Shown here piece after piece: positions 18,176 to 28,500 of a DNA stretch of 64,000 nt. Positions within the stretch are counted from its first letter, which is position 1; every line of letters starts with the position of its first letter. The position numbers and the translations under genes were made by a program. The DNA comes from Roseivirga sp. GTDB lineage: Bacteria; Bacteroidota; Bacteroidia; Cytophagales; Cyclobacteriaceae. Under the pieces are notes generated by a model. The model searched no databases and was not told where the DNA came from. It worked only from the letters and a program-made list of their open reading frames with translations. Location: positions 19,713 to 83,712 of the forward strand of contig JAJCYM010000057.1 of assembly GCA_029262895.1 (NCBI GenBank), in the 5' to 3' direction.

Positions 18176-18956
18176 GTAAATTCTTTTTATAGCTTCTGCT
18201 CACTTTTAGCTTCTCATCATTCTTGAGTCTTACAATTAATTCCCCATTGAAATAGGGTTCTACCTCCTTGACGAAATCGGAATTCACCATAACAGAACGA
18301 TGTATTCTTAAGAAGGAGGTACCCTTCAAATGAACTTCCAGAGATTTTAATGATTCACGAACAAGGTAGGACTCCTTGATGGTATGCACATTGACATAAT
18401 AGTTTTGGGCAACGATATGGGTAATCTCTTTTAAGGGTATAAAGATTATTTTGCCATTGGTTTTTACGATCAATTGACTTGGGGAAGGTTGTGTTGTGTT
18501 GGTGATTAGGCGCTCTACCTCTTGAACATCGGCCTGTTGAAGGTAATCCGTAATTATTTTTTGGAGCCCTTCCTGGTTTTTATTTTGATTATCAAATTCG
18601 GCACGGACATGTGCCAAAGCTTCGAAAAACCTGGTGTCTGAAAAGGGTTTGAGCAAATAGTCGCTGGCGTGTACCTCGAATGCTCGTAGTGCATATTGAT
18701 CATAGGCGGTTACAAAAATAACCTTTGGAATTGATTCGGGTTGCAGACTATTCAATACTTCAAAGCCATTTATTTTGGGCATTTGAATATCCAAAAAGAT
18801 CAAGTCTGGCTTTAGGTTTTCAATGGCTCGTATGGCTTCTAATCCATTTTCACAGGTGTCCAGCAATTCAATCCCTTCGCTCTTTTGTAGAAGTAAACTT
18901 ATACCATCCCTGGCTTCTTTTTCATCATCAATTACTATGGTTCTTATAGTTTTCAC
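18159..18956 (-). CDS. LytTR-family response regulator (set 1)
   Basis: 265 residues: receiver domain 1-120 with acidic pair DD at 10-11, phosphoacceptor Asp56 in DLIFLDIQMP, the Thr/Lys switch in VTAYDQYA and LLKPF; then a LytTR DNA-binding domain (about 165-260) with VKTNGKIIFIPLKEI, RESLKSLE, FLRIHRSVMVN and VSRSYKK. Such proteins bind paired direct repeats near promoters. It overlaps the 3' end of the kinase gene by 4 bp (ATGA), so the two are translationally coupled and almost certainly partners. Confidence 0.93.
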   Translation of the reverse strand: MKTIRTIVIDDEKEARDGISLLLQKSEGIELLDTCENGLEAIRAIENLKPDLIFLDIQMPKINGFEVLNSLQPESIPKVIFVTAYDQYALRAFEVHASDYLLKPFSDTRFFEALAHVRAEFDNQNKNQEGLQKIITDYLQQADVQEVERLITNTTQPSPSQLIVKTNGKIIFIPLKEITHIVAQNYYVNVHTIKESYLVRESLKSLEVHLKGTSFLRIHRSVMVNSDFVKEVEPYFNGELIVRLKNDEKLKVSRSYKKNLPKILG

Positions 18957-20062
18957 TCCGTTTTGGAATTCAAAGGGATAACTAACTCCGCGATTACCCC
19001 ACCCCGTTCAAAGTTGGAAATAGAAAACCTGGCCCGTTCGCCATATAGCTTTTCGATTCTGGATACTGTATTTCTGATTCCGATCCCTTGCGAGTTTTTA
19101 AGGTTCCAGTCTGGAGCCAATTCCGGACCGGAGTTGATTATGGTGAGGTGCAATTCATTTTGAAAAATGCTTGATTTAATGCTGATAGAGGAGGCACCAA
19201 AGTTTTCGGAAAAACCATGTTTAAAAGCATTCTCAACAATGGGTTGAAGAATGAGATTGGGTACCCATGCCTCAAGAGTATCGGGATCAATATCAAAGTT
19301 AATCTCCAACCTTTCCTTGAATCTCAACTCTTCAATGGCCAGGTACTTTTTCAAAAGTTCCAGTTCATAAGAGAGCTTGACCAGTTGAGTGTCTTCCCTG
19401 CCAAGTGTAGTCCTGAGTAGGTCACTCATTCCCGAAATCATTTCCACTGCCTGTTGGTTGTTTTTCTTCCTTACAAGCATGGAAATGGTATTGAGAGCAT
19501 TGAAGATAAAATGAGGCCGCAATTGCATTTTTAAATTGTTGAGCTGCGCTTTTGAAAGCTCGGATTCCAGTGCCAGCGAATTCATAAACTGTTCCTTGTA
19601 TTTGCGATTGATATCTAAGGCGATCATAATAAGCAAAATCGCAGCATAAATAAGTGAGCTCATTGGCATGTTTGAGAAAAAACGCCTCATGGCGCGCCCC
19701 AATTTATCCATTAAATCTACCGGCCCGGACAAATAAAGATTCCAGGTGAGGTTGCCAATGATGTAATGGATAGAAATCGAAAATACCCCCACAAGAAAAA
19801 GTAAGAATATCCTGACAAGGAGCTTTTTATTACTCAGTTTTTGAAAAATATCATAAATGAAAATACTCAGAACGAACCAAATGTAAAATTTGATAAAGGC
19901 GGAAACGGCAAAGTCAACCACCCGTCTATCATCTTGAAAAATAATGGAGCTTTCCATCACCATGATTCTTATTCTGGCGAAGTCTAGCAGTGCAACGAGC
20001 GTCCAGACGATAAAGCTTACTAAGACAAATAGCTTCTTTGGTGTGAGTCTTTCAGCTATCAT
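18953..20062 (-). CDS. LytS/YehU-type sensor histidine kinase (set 1)
   Basis: 369 residues. Four predicted membrane helices (about 10-30, 52-72, 82-102, 134-152) with no large extracytoplasmic domain, a short coiled linker, then the His_kinase fold with the phospho-acceptor box LRPHFIFNALNT (His184) and an ATPase domain with NLILQPIVENAFKHG and GIGIRNTVSRIEKLYG. It phosphorylates the overlapping LytTR regulator. The input is unknown; the lack of a sensor domain suggests membrane-state or peptide sensing. It starts 47 bp after the hydrolase/DUF2911 gene, so all three are likely one operon. Confidence 0.93.
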   Translation of the reverse strand: MIAERLTPKKLFVLVSFIVWTLVALLDFARIRIMVMESSIIFQDDRRVVDFAVSAFIKFYIWFVLSIFIYDIFQKLSNKKLLVRIFLLFLVGVFSISIHYIIGNLTWNLYLSGPVDLMDKLGRAMRRFFSNMPMSSLIYAAILLIMIALDINRKYKEQFMNSLALESELSKAQLNNLKMQLRPHFIFNALNTISMLVRKKNNQQAVEMISGMSDLLRTTLGREDTQLVKLSYELELLKKYLAIEELRFKERLEINFDIDPDTLEAWVPNLILQPIVENAFKHGFSENFGASSISIKSSIFQNELHLTIINSGPELAPDWNLKNSQGIGIRNTVSRIEKLYGERARFSISNFERGGVIAELVIPLNSKTE

Positions 20063-20109
20063 TTCCCATCTGATTCCATTTATGTGAAGTATACGAAGAA
20101 TTTCTGAGC

Positions 20110-22374
20110 TTAATTCTTTAGGGTGATTGTAGCAAATTCTCCGTCCTTGCCAATGTCATCGTTCCAAGTGGAATTTGCCCCCACCGATCCGATCACATTA
20201 AATTTGCTCAATTGTGGGCTAATGTCGGTTCTTTTAACTCCTAAGTAATAAGCCCTTTCAGCTACACCAAAATAGAAGGTGACATTGTTTATGTCAACAT
20301 TGATCCAGTCGCTTGTTTGAATTCCTTTTGCATCTGTAGTTCCGTTGTAACCATCATAGCCGTCACCCTGCCTGACCGGCCCTGCCGAAAGCATCAGGTC
20401 TACTTTGAACTGCCTGTTGGTGCCATACCAGAGAGCACCATTGCTTTGATTATTGTCATGATCAATGGAAACACTGATTGCCGGGTTAATGGTGGTAATT
20501 GGGTTGTAAGTTTCCAATTTGAACCAAATGCTGTCCGTTTTGACATCATGATAATAGGAAAAGGCCTTGCCATCTGATGAATTCTTATTTCTCACATCCC
20601 CTTCCTCATCTTCCAGTAGCTTTTGCCAGGCAAATTGCTGAATAGCGCGAGGCACCAATGCAGGTTTGAAAGTTTCAAGAATAGGAACCGATACCCTTAG
20701 AGAGTCCCATTGCAAAGAGAGGTTGAGCTCATGTTGACTCGTCTGCTCCAGGTCATATTTCAGATACTCCTGATGCGATACAGTCTCCGGTACGATATCG
20801 AAACGGATGACATCATGGCTTTGCTCGTAGTTGAACACACCCCATTGATTGACAATTTGATTAAGAATTAATGTCCATCTCTTTTCATGAGGTTCGACAA
20901 AAAGGGAATAATTGCCAGCCTTTATTCTTTCGTTATTTATAAGAACGTCTCTTGAAAAACTGATCTCAGTAGCCTCATTCGCTCCAGCCCTCCAAACTTT
21001 TCCGTAGGGAACCACTGAGCCAAATATCTTTCTCCCCTTAACCGCTGGTCTGGAATAGGTGATTGAAACATCAATGTTGGAAAATGTTTGGGATATAGTA
21101 GATTTTGGACTGATGTTCACAGCGTGAGTTGGCTTGGGTTTGTCGTATTCAAATTCATTTGGGACAGCTGTGAATTGATGAATCAGCTTGCCGGCTTCTT
21201 TTGGATAGTCAAAAAGCACCAGCCCTCGTGCGTTTTGGATTGGTACCAAATGGATCGGTTTGTCGGGCAGTGCCAACTTCAACTTCTGCCAGGCTATGAC
21301 GTTAGCTCGGCTCCCGGTCACAAAGCGTGAAAGGGGATCATGTACGGAAGTGATAGATAGCAGAGGCACCTTTAGCGATTTCAATTCTTCCATAAGATCA
21401 GCCGCTTTCATTTGATCTCTGTACATCCAGAAAGTATATCGGTCCACCTTCTCAAGATTGTTCTTGACTATAGCACGGATCGGCTCAGGTTGATTTGAAT
21501 GATGGCTTTGAAAACTGCCCGTAGGCTGAAAAGTCGGAAATGGCCGCAGTTCTGCATCAGGAAAAGTGTTTTTAACCCTGTTCCTTCGATCAGATAGGGA
21601 AGCTGCTTTATTTGATTCGAGTTGAGCCATTGGAACGTTAATGGTGCCGTTAATGGCAATCACTCCCTTGGTCATTTCAGGGTGTTTGAGCCCAAATTGG
21701 GCGGCAATAAATCCTCCAAGTCCATTTCCAGCAATAAATGCCTTTTCTATTCCTTCTGCACGGAGCAATCCCAATAGGGCATTATCAATATTCTTGAACC
21801 AACTCATGTTGGCAAGGTCTCTTTTTTTATCTCGGAGATAGGGCGGAGTTCCTCCAAAACCAGGCAGAGTAATGGCGTAAATGGTGTAACGCTCTTTATT
21901 GAGATTTATAAAAGGCTGAAAGATTTTCCAATCAAAGCCGGTAGGAGGAATCAGAATTAGGGTTTCAGGTCCAGTTCCTTGCTTGCTTACTTCTCCCAGT
22001 TCATTGCTTTTTGTCGTGTTTGATTCGTTCCAATCGTAAGCCGCGATTTTCGTATTAAAGAAGGCAGAAAATCGAGGGTAATTATATTGGTTCAACCATT
22101 TTTTTTGATAGGCCAAATCGGGATCACCAACCAAATCGAAAATTGTGTTAAGGATGGTTCCCCAGTTTTTAGTCCGGTTGGCGATACTTTCTCCTTGCTT
22201 TTCCGCCAGATTCAAAGCTAGTGCCAAGCTGTCCATGGTTGGTTCTGAAACGGACTTTTCGATATCGAGATAGTAAAATAGATCGTACAATTTGGCCCTG
22301 GATTGCTCAAGGGTTTCCTGGGCAAAGGTGAGGCTAGTGGTGAGAATAAAGGATAAAATCAGTACACGCTTCAT
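20110..22374 (-). CDS. Secreted pseudo-alpha/beta-hydrolase + DUF2911 fusion (set 1)
   Basis: 754 residues with a signal peptide (MKRVLILSFILTTSLTFAQ). An alpha/beta-hydrolase-like domain covers about 125-400 (TLILIPPTGFDW, YAITLPGFGG). At the nucleophile elbow GxSxG it reads GNGLG (216-220), so the catalytic serine is a glycine at 218; the domain is probably not a serine hydrolase. A DUF2911 domain covers about 424-565 (SPKSTISQTFSNIDVSITYS, GRKIFGSVVPYGKVWRAGAN, LINNERIKAGNYSLFVEP). A C-terminal beta-sandwich follows at 600-754 (SDGKAFSYYHDVKTDSIWFK). The gene starts inside a perfect hairpin and lies 47 bp upstream of the kinase. A paralogue with the same three parts is at 28732-30963. Function unknown; the exported protein may be the sensory partner of the kinase (inference). 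Confidence 0.8.
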   Translation of the reverse strand: MKRVLILSFILTTSLTFAQETLEQSRAKLYDLFYYLDIEKSVSEPTMDSLALALNLAEKQGESIANRTKNWGTILNTIFDLVGDPDLAYQKKWLNQYNYPRFSAFFNTKIAAYDWNESNTTKSNELGEVSKQGTGPETLILIPPTGFDWKIFQPFINLNKERYTIYAITLPGFGGTPPYLRDKKRDLANMSWFKNIDNALLGLLRAEGIEKAFIAGNGLGGFIAAQFGLKHPEMTKGVIAINGTINVPMAQLESNKAASLSDRRNRVKNTFPDAELRPFPTFQPTGSFQSHHSNQPEPIRAIVKNNLEKVDRYTFWMYRDQMKAADLMEELKSLKVPLLSITSVHDPLSRFVTGSRANVIAWQKLKLALPDKPIHLVPIQNARGLVLFDYPKEAGKLIHQFTAVPNEFEYDKPKPTHAVNISPKSTISQTFSNIDVSITYSRPAVKGRKIFGSVVPYGKVWRAGANEATEISFSRDVLINNERIKAGNYSLFVEPHEKRWTLILNQIVNQWGVFNYEQSHDVIRFDIVPETVSHQEYLKYDLEQTSQHELNLSLQWDSLRVSVPILETFKPALVPRAIQQFAWQKLLEDEEGDVRNKNSSDGKAFSYYHDVKTDSIWFKLETYNPITTINPAISVSIDHDNNQSNGALWYGTNRQFKVDLMLSAGPVRQGDGYDGYNGTTDAKGIQTSDWINVDINNVTFYFGVAERAYYLGVKRTDISPQLSKFNVIGSVGANSTWNDDIGKDGEFATITLKN

Positions 22375-22396
22375 AGCTTTTTTTAAAAAAGCTATG
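22372..22396 (-). promoter_or_regulatory. Perfect palindrome enclosing the start codon of the DUF2911 fusion gene
   Basis: A 25-nt perfect palindrome with 12-bp arms (CATAGCTTTTTT) around one central base. On the minus-strand mRNA the 3' arm ends with the ATG start codon, so folding would hide both the A-rich ribosome-binding region and the start. This suggests translational control or protection of a leader end; alternatively it is the chance product of an A/T run. Confidence 0.6.
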
Positions 22397-22507
22397 CTTG
22401 ATTTTTAAAATAGACCAGCAGTTTGAAGTAACTGCCACTATAGCTAAGTAAATCGCACCTATGAGAAGTGAATGGAAGAAGGCCGTTGAGAATATCCTAA
22501 AAAGCCA

Positions 22508-23077
22508 CTACTCGATGATAATATCAAATGGTTTCAAAAAACTCAAGACTCCCGGAAGTGAGAACCGCGCCTTAGAGATATTGTTGGTTTCAGGGTCAAA
22601 ACTGTAGTTGGCCGAAGTACTGAAGTTGGCCCCGCTTAGGTCACAGCGCTCAAAGGTAGAACCACTTAGATCGGTTCCGCTGAAATCTGATTTGGACAGA
22701 TCTGAGGTGACAAAGTCACATTCTTTCAATTGGCAATGGACAAAGGGGATTGCCGGTATTTTCAAGTCCTTGAAATGGCAATAACTCAACGCACAGTTTT
22801 CGAAAGAAACAGCAAGTAGCATCTTGCTAATAGGCTCCAGGTCAAGCCCTGATATTTTGCAATGTTTGAAGCTTACTTCCTGCCATTTACAATTGACCAT
22901 GCTGATATTAAGCAGGTTGCAATCTTCGAATGAGCAGTTTTCGAACAGCGCATCGGTAAAATTTGTCCTGGTGAAATTGCAACTTACAAATGCACATTGC
23001 TCAAACGAATGATCCTTGAAAGAGACCTCGGTGAAGTCTCTTCCTTCGAATTTCATATTAAAGTTGTCCATTGTCAT
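22508..23077 (-). CDS. Pentapeptide-repeat protein
   Basis: 189 residues made almost entirely of pentapeptide repeats of the A(N/D)(L/F)xx type: FEQCAFVSCNFTRTNFTDAL, FENCSFEDCNL, DLSGSTFERCDLSGANFSTS. This predicts a right-handed quadrilateral beta-helix of about 30 coils' faces. The end, with DPETNNISKARFSLPGVLSF, resembles the C-terminal cap of Qnr/MfpA-like members. There is no signal peptide, so it is cytosolic. DNA mimicry of gyrase is known for some relatives, but nothing here proves it. Confidence 0.85.
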   Translation of the reverse strand: MTMDNFNMKFEGRDFTEVSFKDHSFEQCAFVSCNFTRTNFTDALFENCSFEDCNLLNISMVNCKWQEVSFKHCKISGLDLEPISKMLLAVSFENCALSYCHFKDLKIPAIPFVHCQLKECDFVTSDLSKSDFSGTDLSGSTFERCDLSGANFSTSANYSFDPETNNISKARFSLPGVLSFLKPFDIIIE

Positions 23078-23141
23078 GTGCTGCTATTTTGAGTTCTTTT
23101 GGTGCCCTTTCATTTCTACACGAATAAATGGCCTTTCAAGT

Positions 23142-24941
23142 TTAACCCTTCTTAGCCAACCAGGCCTCACGTCTTTGAGCCGCCTTGCTATCTGCATTTT
23201 GATCCCAGGTGGTTCTTCGTGCTTTTGAAGCCTCTAAAGTAACCTGCACAGATTTCTTCACGCCCCATCGTTCAAACTCAATGGATATCTTTTCTCCCGG
23301 CTTGTGATTTTTCAAAATATCATTGACATTAGAAATCCCCGCAAGGCTGGTTCCGGCAATTGTAGTGATTTGATCTTCTGCCTCAATACCAGCATTGTAA
23401 AGGGGGCCTCCTATGGTAGCATTTGATGTCAGTTGTCCACGCCCATCCCGAATTCGAATATTGTCTCCCAGACTAGCGGCCTCGGGATTTGACAAATTGA
23501 AATTCAACCCCATTTTCTTGAACAGGCTGGTATAATCCGGCATTTGACTGTTGAAAATATAATCTCCGAAAAACTGGTTAGCAAACCTTGCTCCTGCGTA
23601 CTCGGCCAGTGTGGCCTGTAAATCACGAACTGCATATGGAATTTCGGGCTTTCCATATTTCTGCCAAACCAACTTCATATAATCATCCAGGTTTAGGCCA
23701 TTATCCATAGACCTCAAGGACATGTCCAGGGCCAAACCCAAAACAGAGCCATAAGTGTAATATGAAATAAAAGTGTTACCTCGGTTTACAGGGTCTACTG
23801 AGCGAGCAGCATCCACAAAAGGAGCCTGATAGCTCATCTCGATAGGTGTATGGAATTTGCGTCCTGGGGCGTTGATCACATAGTTAACTGCTCCACCAAG
23901 TCCATTGGCATATTGCTTTTTGGTAATACTGCCAGACCTTGCTCTTATCAGGTTGGTATAGTAGCTGGTAAAACCTTCTGCGAACCACAATTCTCCAGAC
24001 ATATTGGCCTCTTCAAAGTTGAATGGCTCCAGGGATTTGGGGCGAATACGTTCAACATTCCAGCAATGGAAAAACTCATGGGAAATAGTGCCCATAGAGG
24101 TAGATGCCAATGGCCGGTCAGCCGGTTTTCCGCTGACCACATAAGTCGAGTTTCTATGCTCCATGCCATCTCCACTGGCATTTGGTACGTAGCAGGAAAG
24201 GAAAGTGTATTCACCATAATCAAAGTCGGGTAACTCTCCGAAAACAGCTTTTTGCTGTTCGACCACACCCATCAATTCCTCAAAATACTTATCCACCTCG
24301 GCATCTGTCGCAGGGGTATGCAGTGCGAGACGAATGTTTTTCCCATCAAGCTTTCTTTCTCTCAAATGAAAGTCCGCAATCTCTGTAGGGCTATCCATGA
24401 AGTAGTAATTGTTTGGTGCATAATAGGTACCATCATCCATTGCTTTCATTTGGGTGGCCACCTTCCAATTGGAACCTTGAGGTAAATTGTACTTCACCTT
24501 TACAGGCCTGTGCCCAAGATTTCGGGCAAAAGCAAATGTGGCGGGAATGTTCAAATGGGCATGAGTTTCGTCAACTCCCGAATAAGTACCGCCTGCCCGA
24601 TTGGCGTAAAGTGTATATTTAAAATTGACCGTTCCGTCATGTCCGCTAACATCCCATTGATGAGGGTTTGGTCTTGTAATTTTGAGCTCATTGCCTTTGC
24701 TGTCTGTGGCTTTAACCGAATAGACATTTTTAGCAAACTCATGCAAGGCATATCGGCCGGGAGAGGTACGACTCATGCGCACCTCCAGCACCTTATCTTC
24801 AAGGTTCGCAAACTTGATAGCCACATCCATTTCATGGTGAACCACATTGTCAAAAGAGACTTCGTATTCAGTATAGGTTTGGGCTTGAATGGCCAAGGCG
24901 ATCAAGCTTAGCACGATAATAAGTGATGTTTTGAGTTTCAT
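23142..24941 (-). CDS. M61 glycyl-aminopeptidase family metallopeptidase with PDZ domain
   Basis: 599 residues from ATG 24941, chosen because it directly precedes a signal peptide (MKLKTSLIIVLSLIALAIQA); the longer frame upstream has no leader. N-terminal beta domain; catalytic gluzincin core with zinc motif HEFFHCWN (His288, Glu289, His292), preceded by STSMGTIS and followed by ERIRPKSLEPFNFE and LWFAEGFTSYYTNL (third ligand region Glu). C-terminal PDZ domain about 505-580 (GGPLYNAGIEAEDQITTIAG). Exported aminopeptidase, periplasmic or surface. A RidA lipoprotein gene lies 40 bp upstream on the same strand. Confidence 0.92.
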   Translation of the reverse strand: MKLKTSLIIVLSLIALAIQAQTYTEYEVSFDNVVHHEMDVAIKFANLEDKVLEVRMSRTSPGRYALHEFAKNVYSVKATDSKGNELKITRPNPHQWDVSGHDGTVNFKYTLYANRAGGTYSGVDETHAHLNIPATFAFARNLGHRPVKVKYNLPQGSNWKVATQMKAMDDGTYYAPNNYYFMDSPTEIADFHLRERKLDGKNIRLALHTPATDAEVDKYFEELMGVVEQQKAVFGELPDFDYGEYTFLSCYVPNASGDGMEHRNSTYVVSGKPADRPLASTSMGTISHEFFHCWNVERIRPKSLEPFNFEEANMSGELWFAEGFTSYYTNLIRARSGSITKKQYANGLGGAVNYVINAPGRKFHTPIEMSYQAPFVDAARSVDPVNRGNTFISYYTYGSVLGLALDMSLRSMDNGLNLDDYMKLVWQKYGKPEIPYAVRDLQATLAEYAGARFANQFFGDYIFNSQMPDYTSLFKKMGLNFNLSNPEAASLGDNIRIRDGRGQLTSNATIGGPLYNAGIEAEDQITTIAGTSLAGISNVNDILKNHKPGEKISIEFERWGVKKSVQVTLEASKARRTTWDQNADSKAAQRREAWLAKKG

Positions 24942-24981
24942 AAATGTTGTTTTTATTTCTGTTCTGACAGCTTTTGAGTTA

Positions 24982-25494
24982 CTAATAAACGGCTCTGACT
25001 TCAATTTCAATAAACTTGTTCGGATCTACCAACTGATAAACCCCAATAGTACTTCGAGCCACTTTATTCGGGTTTTCCGCATTATTAAAGTATTCTCCAT
25101 AGGCCTTAAACCAGGCTTGAAAATCAGGCTTGTTATCGTTTTCCGGATCAGGTGCGACATATACCTTCATAGAAATAACATCCTTCAGGCTTAGCCCTTC
25201 TTCACCCAAATATTCATTGATCCGTTTTAAGGCACTTACACTTTGGTCATACGTATCACCAAACCGACCTCTATCTCCTTCTGGTTTAGATTCATCCTTC
25301 ACATTAGCCACTATGCCACTGGCGAAATAAAGACTGTTTCCAGCCGGAACTTTTACCCCTTTAAGGATAGACGATCCATCACGTTCCAATCTTGTGATAC
25401 CTTGCACCTCATCATCGTCATCATCCTCCGTTTCACATGCCAAGAAGGCCAAAGGTAGGGCCAGTAGTAGGTAAAAATATGATTTGAATTTCAT
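24982..25494 (-). CDS. RidA (YjgF/YER057c/UK114) family lipoprotein
   Basis: 170 residues from ATG 25494, chosen because the next residues form a lipoprotein signal (MKFKSYFYLLLALPLAFLAC, lipobox Cys20); an upstream extension would overlap the divergent gene. After an Asp/Glu-rich tether (ETEDDDDDE) comes a complete RidA fold: GVKVPAGNSLYFASGIVA, QSVSALKRINEYLGEEGLSL, DVISMKVYVAPD, and VARSTIGV with the arginine that binds the substrate carboxylate in deaminating RidA proteins, then FIEIEVRAV. Classic RidA is cytosolic and hydrolyses reactive enamines/imines from PLP enzymes. An envelope-anchored form is unusual and its substrate unknown. It is likely co-transcribed with the M61 peptidase. 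Confidence 0.88.
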   Translation of the reverse strand: MKFKSYFYLLLALPLAFLACETEDDDDDEVQGITRLERDGSSILKGVKVPAGNSLYFASGIVANVKDESKPEGDRGRFGDTYDQSVSALKRINEYLGEEGLSLKDVISMKVYVAPDPENDNKPDFQAWFKAYGEYFNNAENPNKVARSTIGVYQLVDPNKFIEIEVRAVY

Positions 25495-25597
25495 AGCAGA
25501 ATCTTTGCCTTGAATATACAAAAGTTCAGTGTTCAGACGGGATTGGTTTTTACAAAGGGCATCACTATCTTTCAAATCGACCTTAACCGAAATACAC

Positions 25598-28500
25598 ATG
25601 AAATTGTTTAGATCACTTTCTCTGCTCACCTTTTTGCTCTCGTTTATTTTGTTTTCTGCCGAAGCGCAGCGCAGGAAAAAACGTAATGTTGAACCCGAAG
25701 GCACTACTTATGATGCCAAGCTTTACAGCGCCTTGGAATGGAGAAATATCGGGCCATTTCGCGGAGGTAGAGCTACTGCAGTGTCCGGGGTCACCTCCGA
25801 TCCACTGACCTATTATATGGGTGCTACAGGAGGTGGAGTTTGGAAAACTGCTGACGCTGGAAAAAGTTGGAAGAATATCTCAGATGGTTTTTTTAAAACA
25901 GGCTCTGTTGGGGCCATCGCGGTTTCAGAATCTGACCCCAATGTTATTTATGTAGGCATGGGTGAGGCTCCGGTTAGAGGGGTAATGACCTCGCATGGTG
26001 ACGGAGTTTACAAATCAACAGATGGGGGTAAAACCTGGAAGCATATGGGGCTTGACAAGACTCGCCAAATCTCCAAAGTGCAGGTGCATCCTGCGAATCC
26101 CGATATTGTATTTGTGGGTGCCCAGGGTAGCCCTTATGGTGCTACAGAAGATAGGGGCATTTACCGATCCCAGGATGGAGGTCAAACCTGGGAAAAGGTA
26201 CATTATATTGACGAGAATTCCGGGGTCAGTGACCTGAGCATGGACATGAATAATCCGAGAATTGTTTATGCTGCATTTTGGGATCATAGGCGTTATCCCT
26301 GGTATGTCCAGAGCGGTGGGCCAGGTTCCGGAATCTGGAAAACTGAGGACGGAGGTGATACCTGGACACAGCTAAAAGGTGGATTGCCAAAAGGGGTAAT
26401 GGGAAAAATTGGTGTATCTGTTTCTGGTGCCAATCCAGAGCGGGTTTACGCCATCATAGAAGCAGATAAAGGAGGTTTGTATCGTTCCGAGAACGGAGGA
26501 AAGACCTGGACCCTGATCAACCCTGACCGATTGCTCCGTGCCCGTTCCTGGTACTATATGCACATTCAGGCACATCCAACTGATGCTGACGGTGTTTTTG
26601 TAATGAATGCTCCGGCATTGGAATCAACCGATGGTGGCAAGACCTTCAGAAATATGCAAACCCCGCATGGGGACAACCATCGCATATGGGTAAATCCCAA
26701 ACAGCCCGAATATATGATTAATGCTAATGATGGTGGTGCCAATGTTTCCATTAATGGTGGGAAGAATTGGAGTTTACAGAACAATCAGCCGACAGCGCAA
26801 TTTTATCGCGTTAATGCCGATAATCAATATCCATATAGAGTCTATGGAGGGCAGCAAGATAACAGCTCCGTGTCCATTTTGTCTAAAGATGAAGGGCCGG
26901 GAATTGGCTGGGAAGATTTTTATCCTGTCGGGGGCTGCGAAAGCGCCTATTCAGCTTTTGATCCTGACAATCCACAATATATCTACTCAGGCTGTTATCA
27001 GGGAATAATCTCTGAATGGAATGCTAAAACTAAACAGACCAAGGATGTGATGGCCTATCCATTTCAGGGTTTGGGTACTAACCCCAGGGATGTGAAATAT
27101 CGATTCAATTGGAATGCGCCCATCATTGCTTCCAAACATGATCCATCTGTAATTTATCATGCCGGAAATAAGTTACTAAAGACATCCAACAGGGGAATTA
27201 CCTGGGAAGAAATCAGCCCTGACCTGACAAAAAATGATACCTCCAATATCAATTGGGGCGGTGGCCCGATAACGAATGAAGGTGCCGGTGGAGAGATTTA
27301 TCACGCTATCTATTATGTAGCGGAGTCACCACATACGCCTGATGTAATTTACACAGGTGCAGATGATGGCTTGGTACACATTACCAAGGATGGAGGCGCC
27401 AATTGGACCAACATCTCACCGCCAAATGTGGAAGAGGGCATGGTGAACCAGATAGAGGTCTCTCCGCATGACCCGGGCACGGTTTATATCGCTTATAACA
27501 GATACAAATTCAACGATTTCACACCTCATATTTTCAAATCTACGGACTATGGACAGAATTGGACCCGCATCGTAAATGGGATTGGTGAAGAGGCTCATAT
27601 TAGGGTGGTTAGAGAAGACCCAGCCAAGAAAGATTTACTATATGCCGGAACCGAATTGGGGCTCTATATTTCCTTTGACGGGGGAGTGAAATGGAACGAA
27701 TTTCAGCAGAATTTACCCGTTGTACCAATCACGGATTTGATGGTGCATCAAAACGATTTGATTGTGGCCACCCAAGGTCGGGCATTCTGGATATTGGATG
27801 ACATTACGCCATTACACCACCTGGAAGAATCGGCTGGAGCTGACTTCTTTGTTTATGAACCAAGAGCCACCATTCGCGATAATGTTTTTAGAAGCAATAA
27901 TCCACAGCTAGGAAAGAACCCATATCCCGGACTTAGCATGTTCTATTATATCAAAGAGGATGTAGACTCAATTCCATTGTCGGTAGAAATTATGGATGCT
28001 GATGGTGGCAAGGTCAGAAATTTTGCCACGGATGAAGAGGATAAGCAAAAGAAGATCACTAAGAAGTCAGGGATGAATCGGTTTAACTGGAATTTGTCTA
28101 AGACAAATTTCGATGGGGTGGATGGTGTCTTTGTAGGCCTGGGAGCTGGTGGCCATAGAGTGGCACCTGGCAATTATACCGTAAAGCTCACCTATGGAGA
28201 AACGGAGATATCAAAAACATTTGAAGTAAAACCTGATCCAAAATGGGAAGCTGCACCGCGAGAATATGAAGAGCAGCAAAATGAGTTGGGACGGGTGAGG
28301 ATAATGATTGAGTCTTTGCAGGAAAAGGCCAATAACCTACGTTCTGTCAGGGTTCAGATCAAGGATTTGAAATCCAGAATTTCAGAAGAGGATTTTGAAG
28401 AAATCCATACAAGGGCAGATGAGCTGATTGAAGAGATTGATGGGCTAGAAGACAGAATGGTACAGCCGAAGCAAAAGACTTTCCAGGATGTGATTAATTT

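Noticed and set aside
24982..25704. Longer start for the RidA gene at 25704
   Set aside because: It would overlap the divergent BNR-protein gene and place the lipoprotein signal in the middle of the protein.
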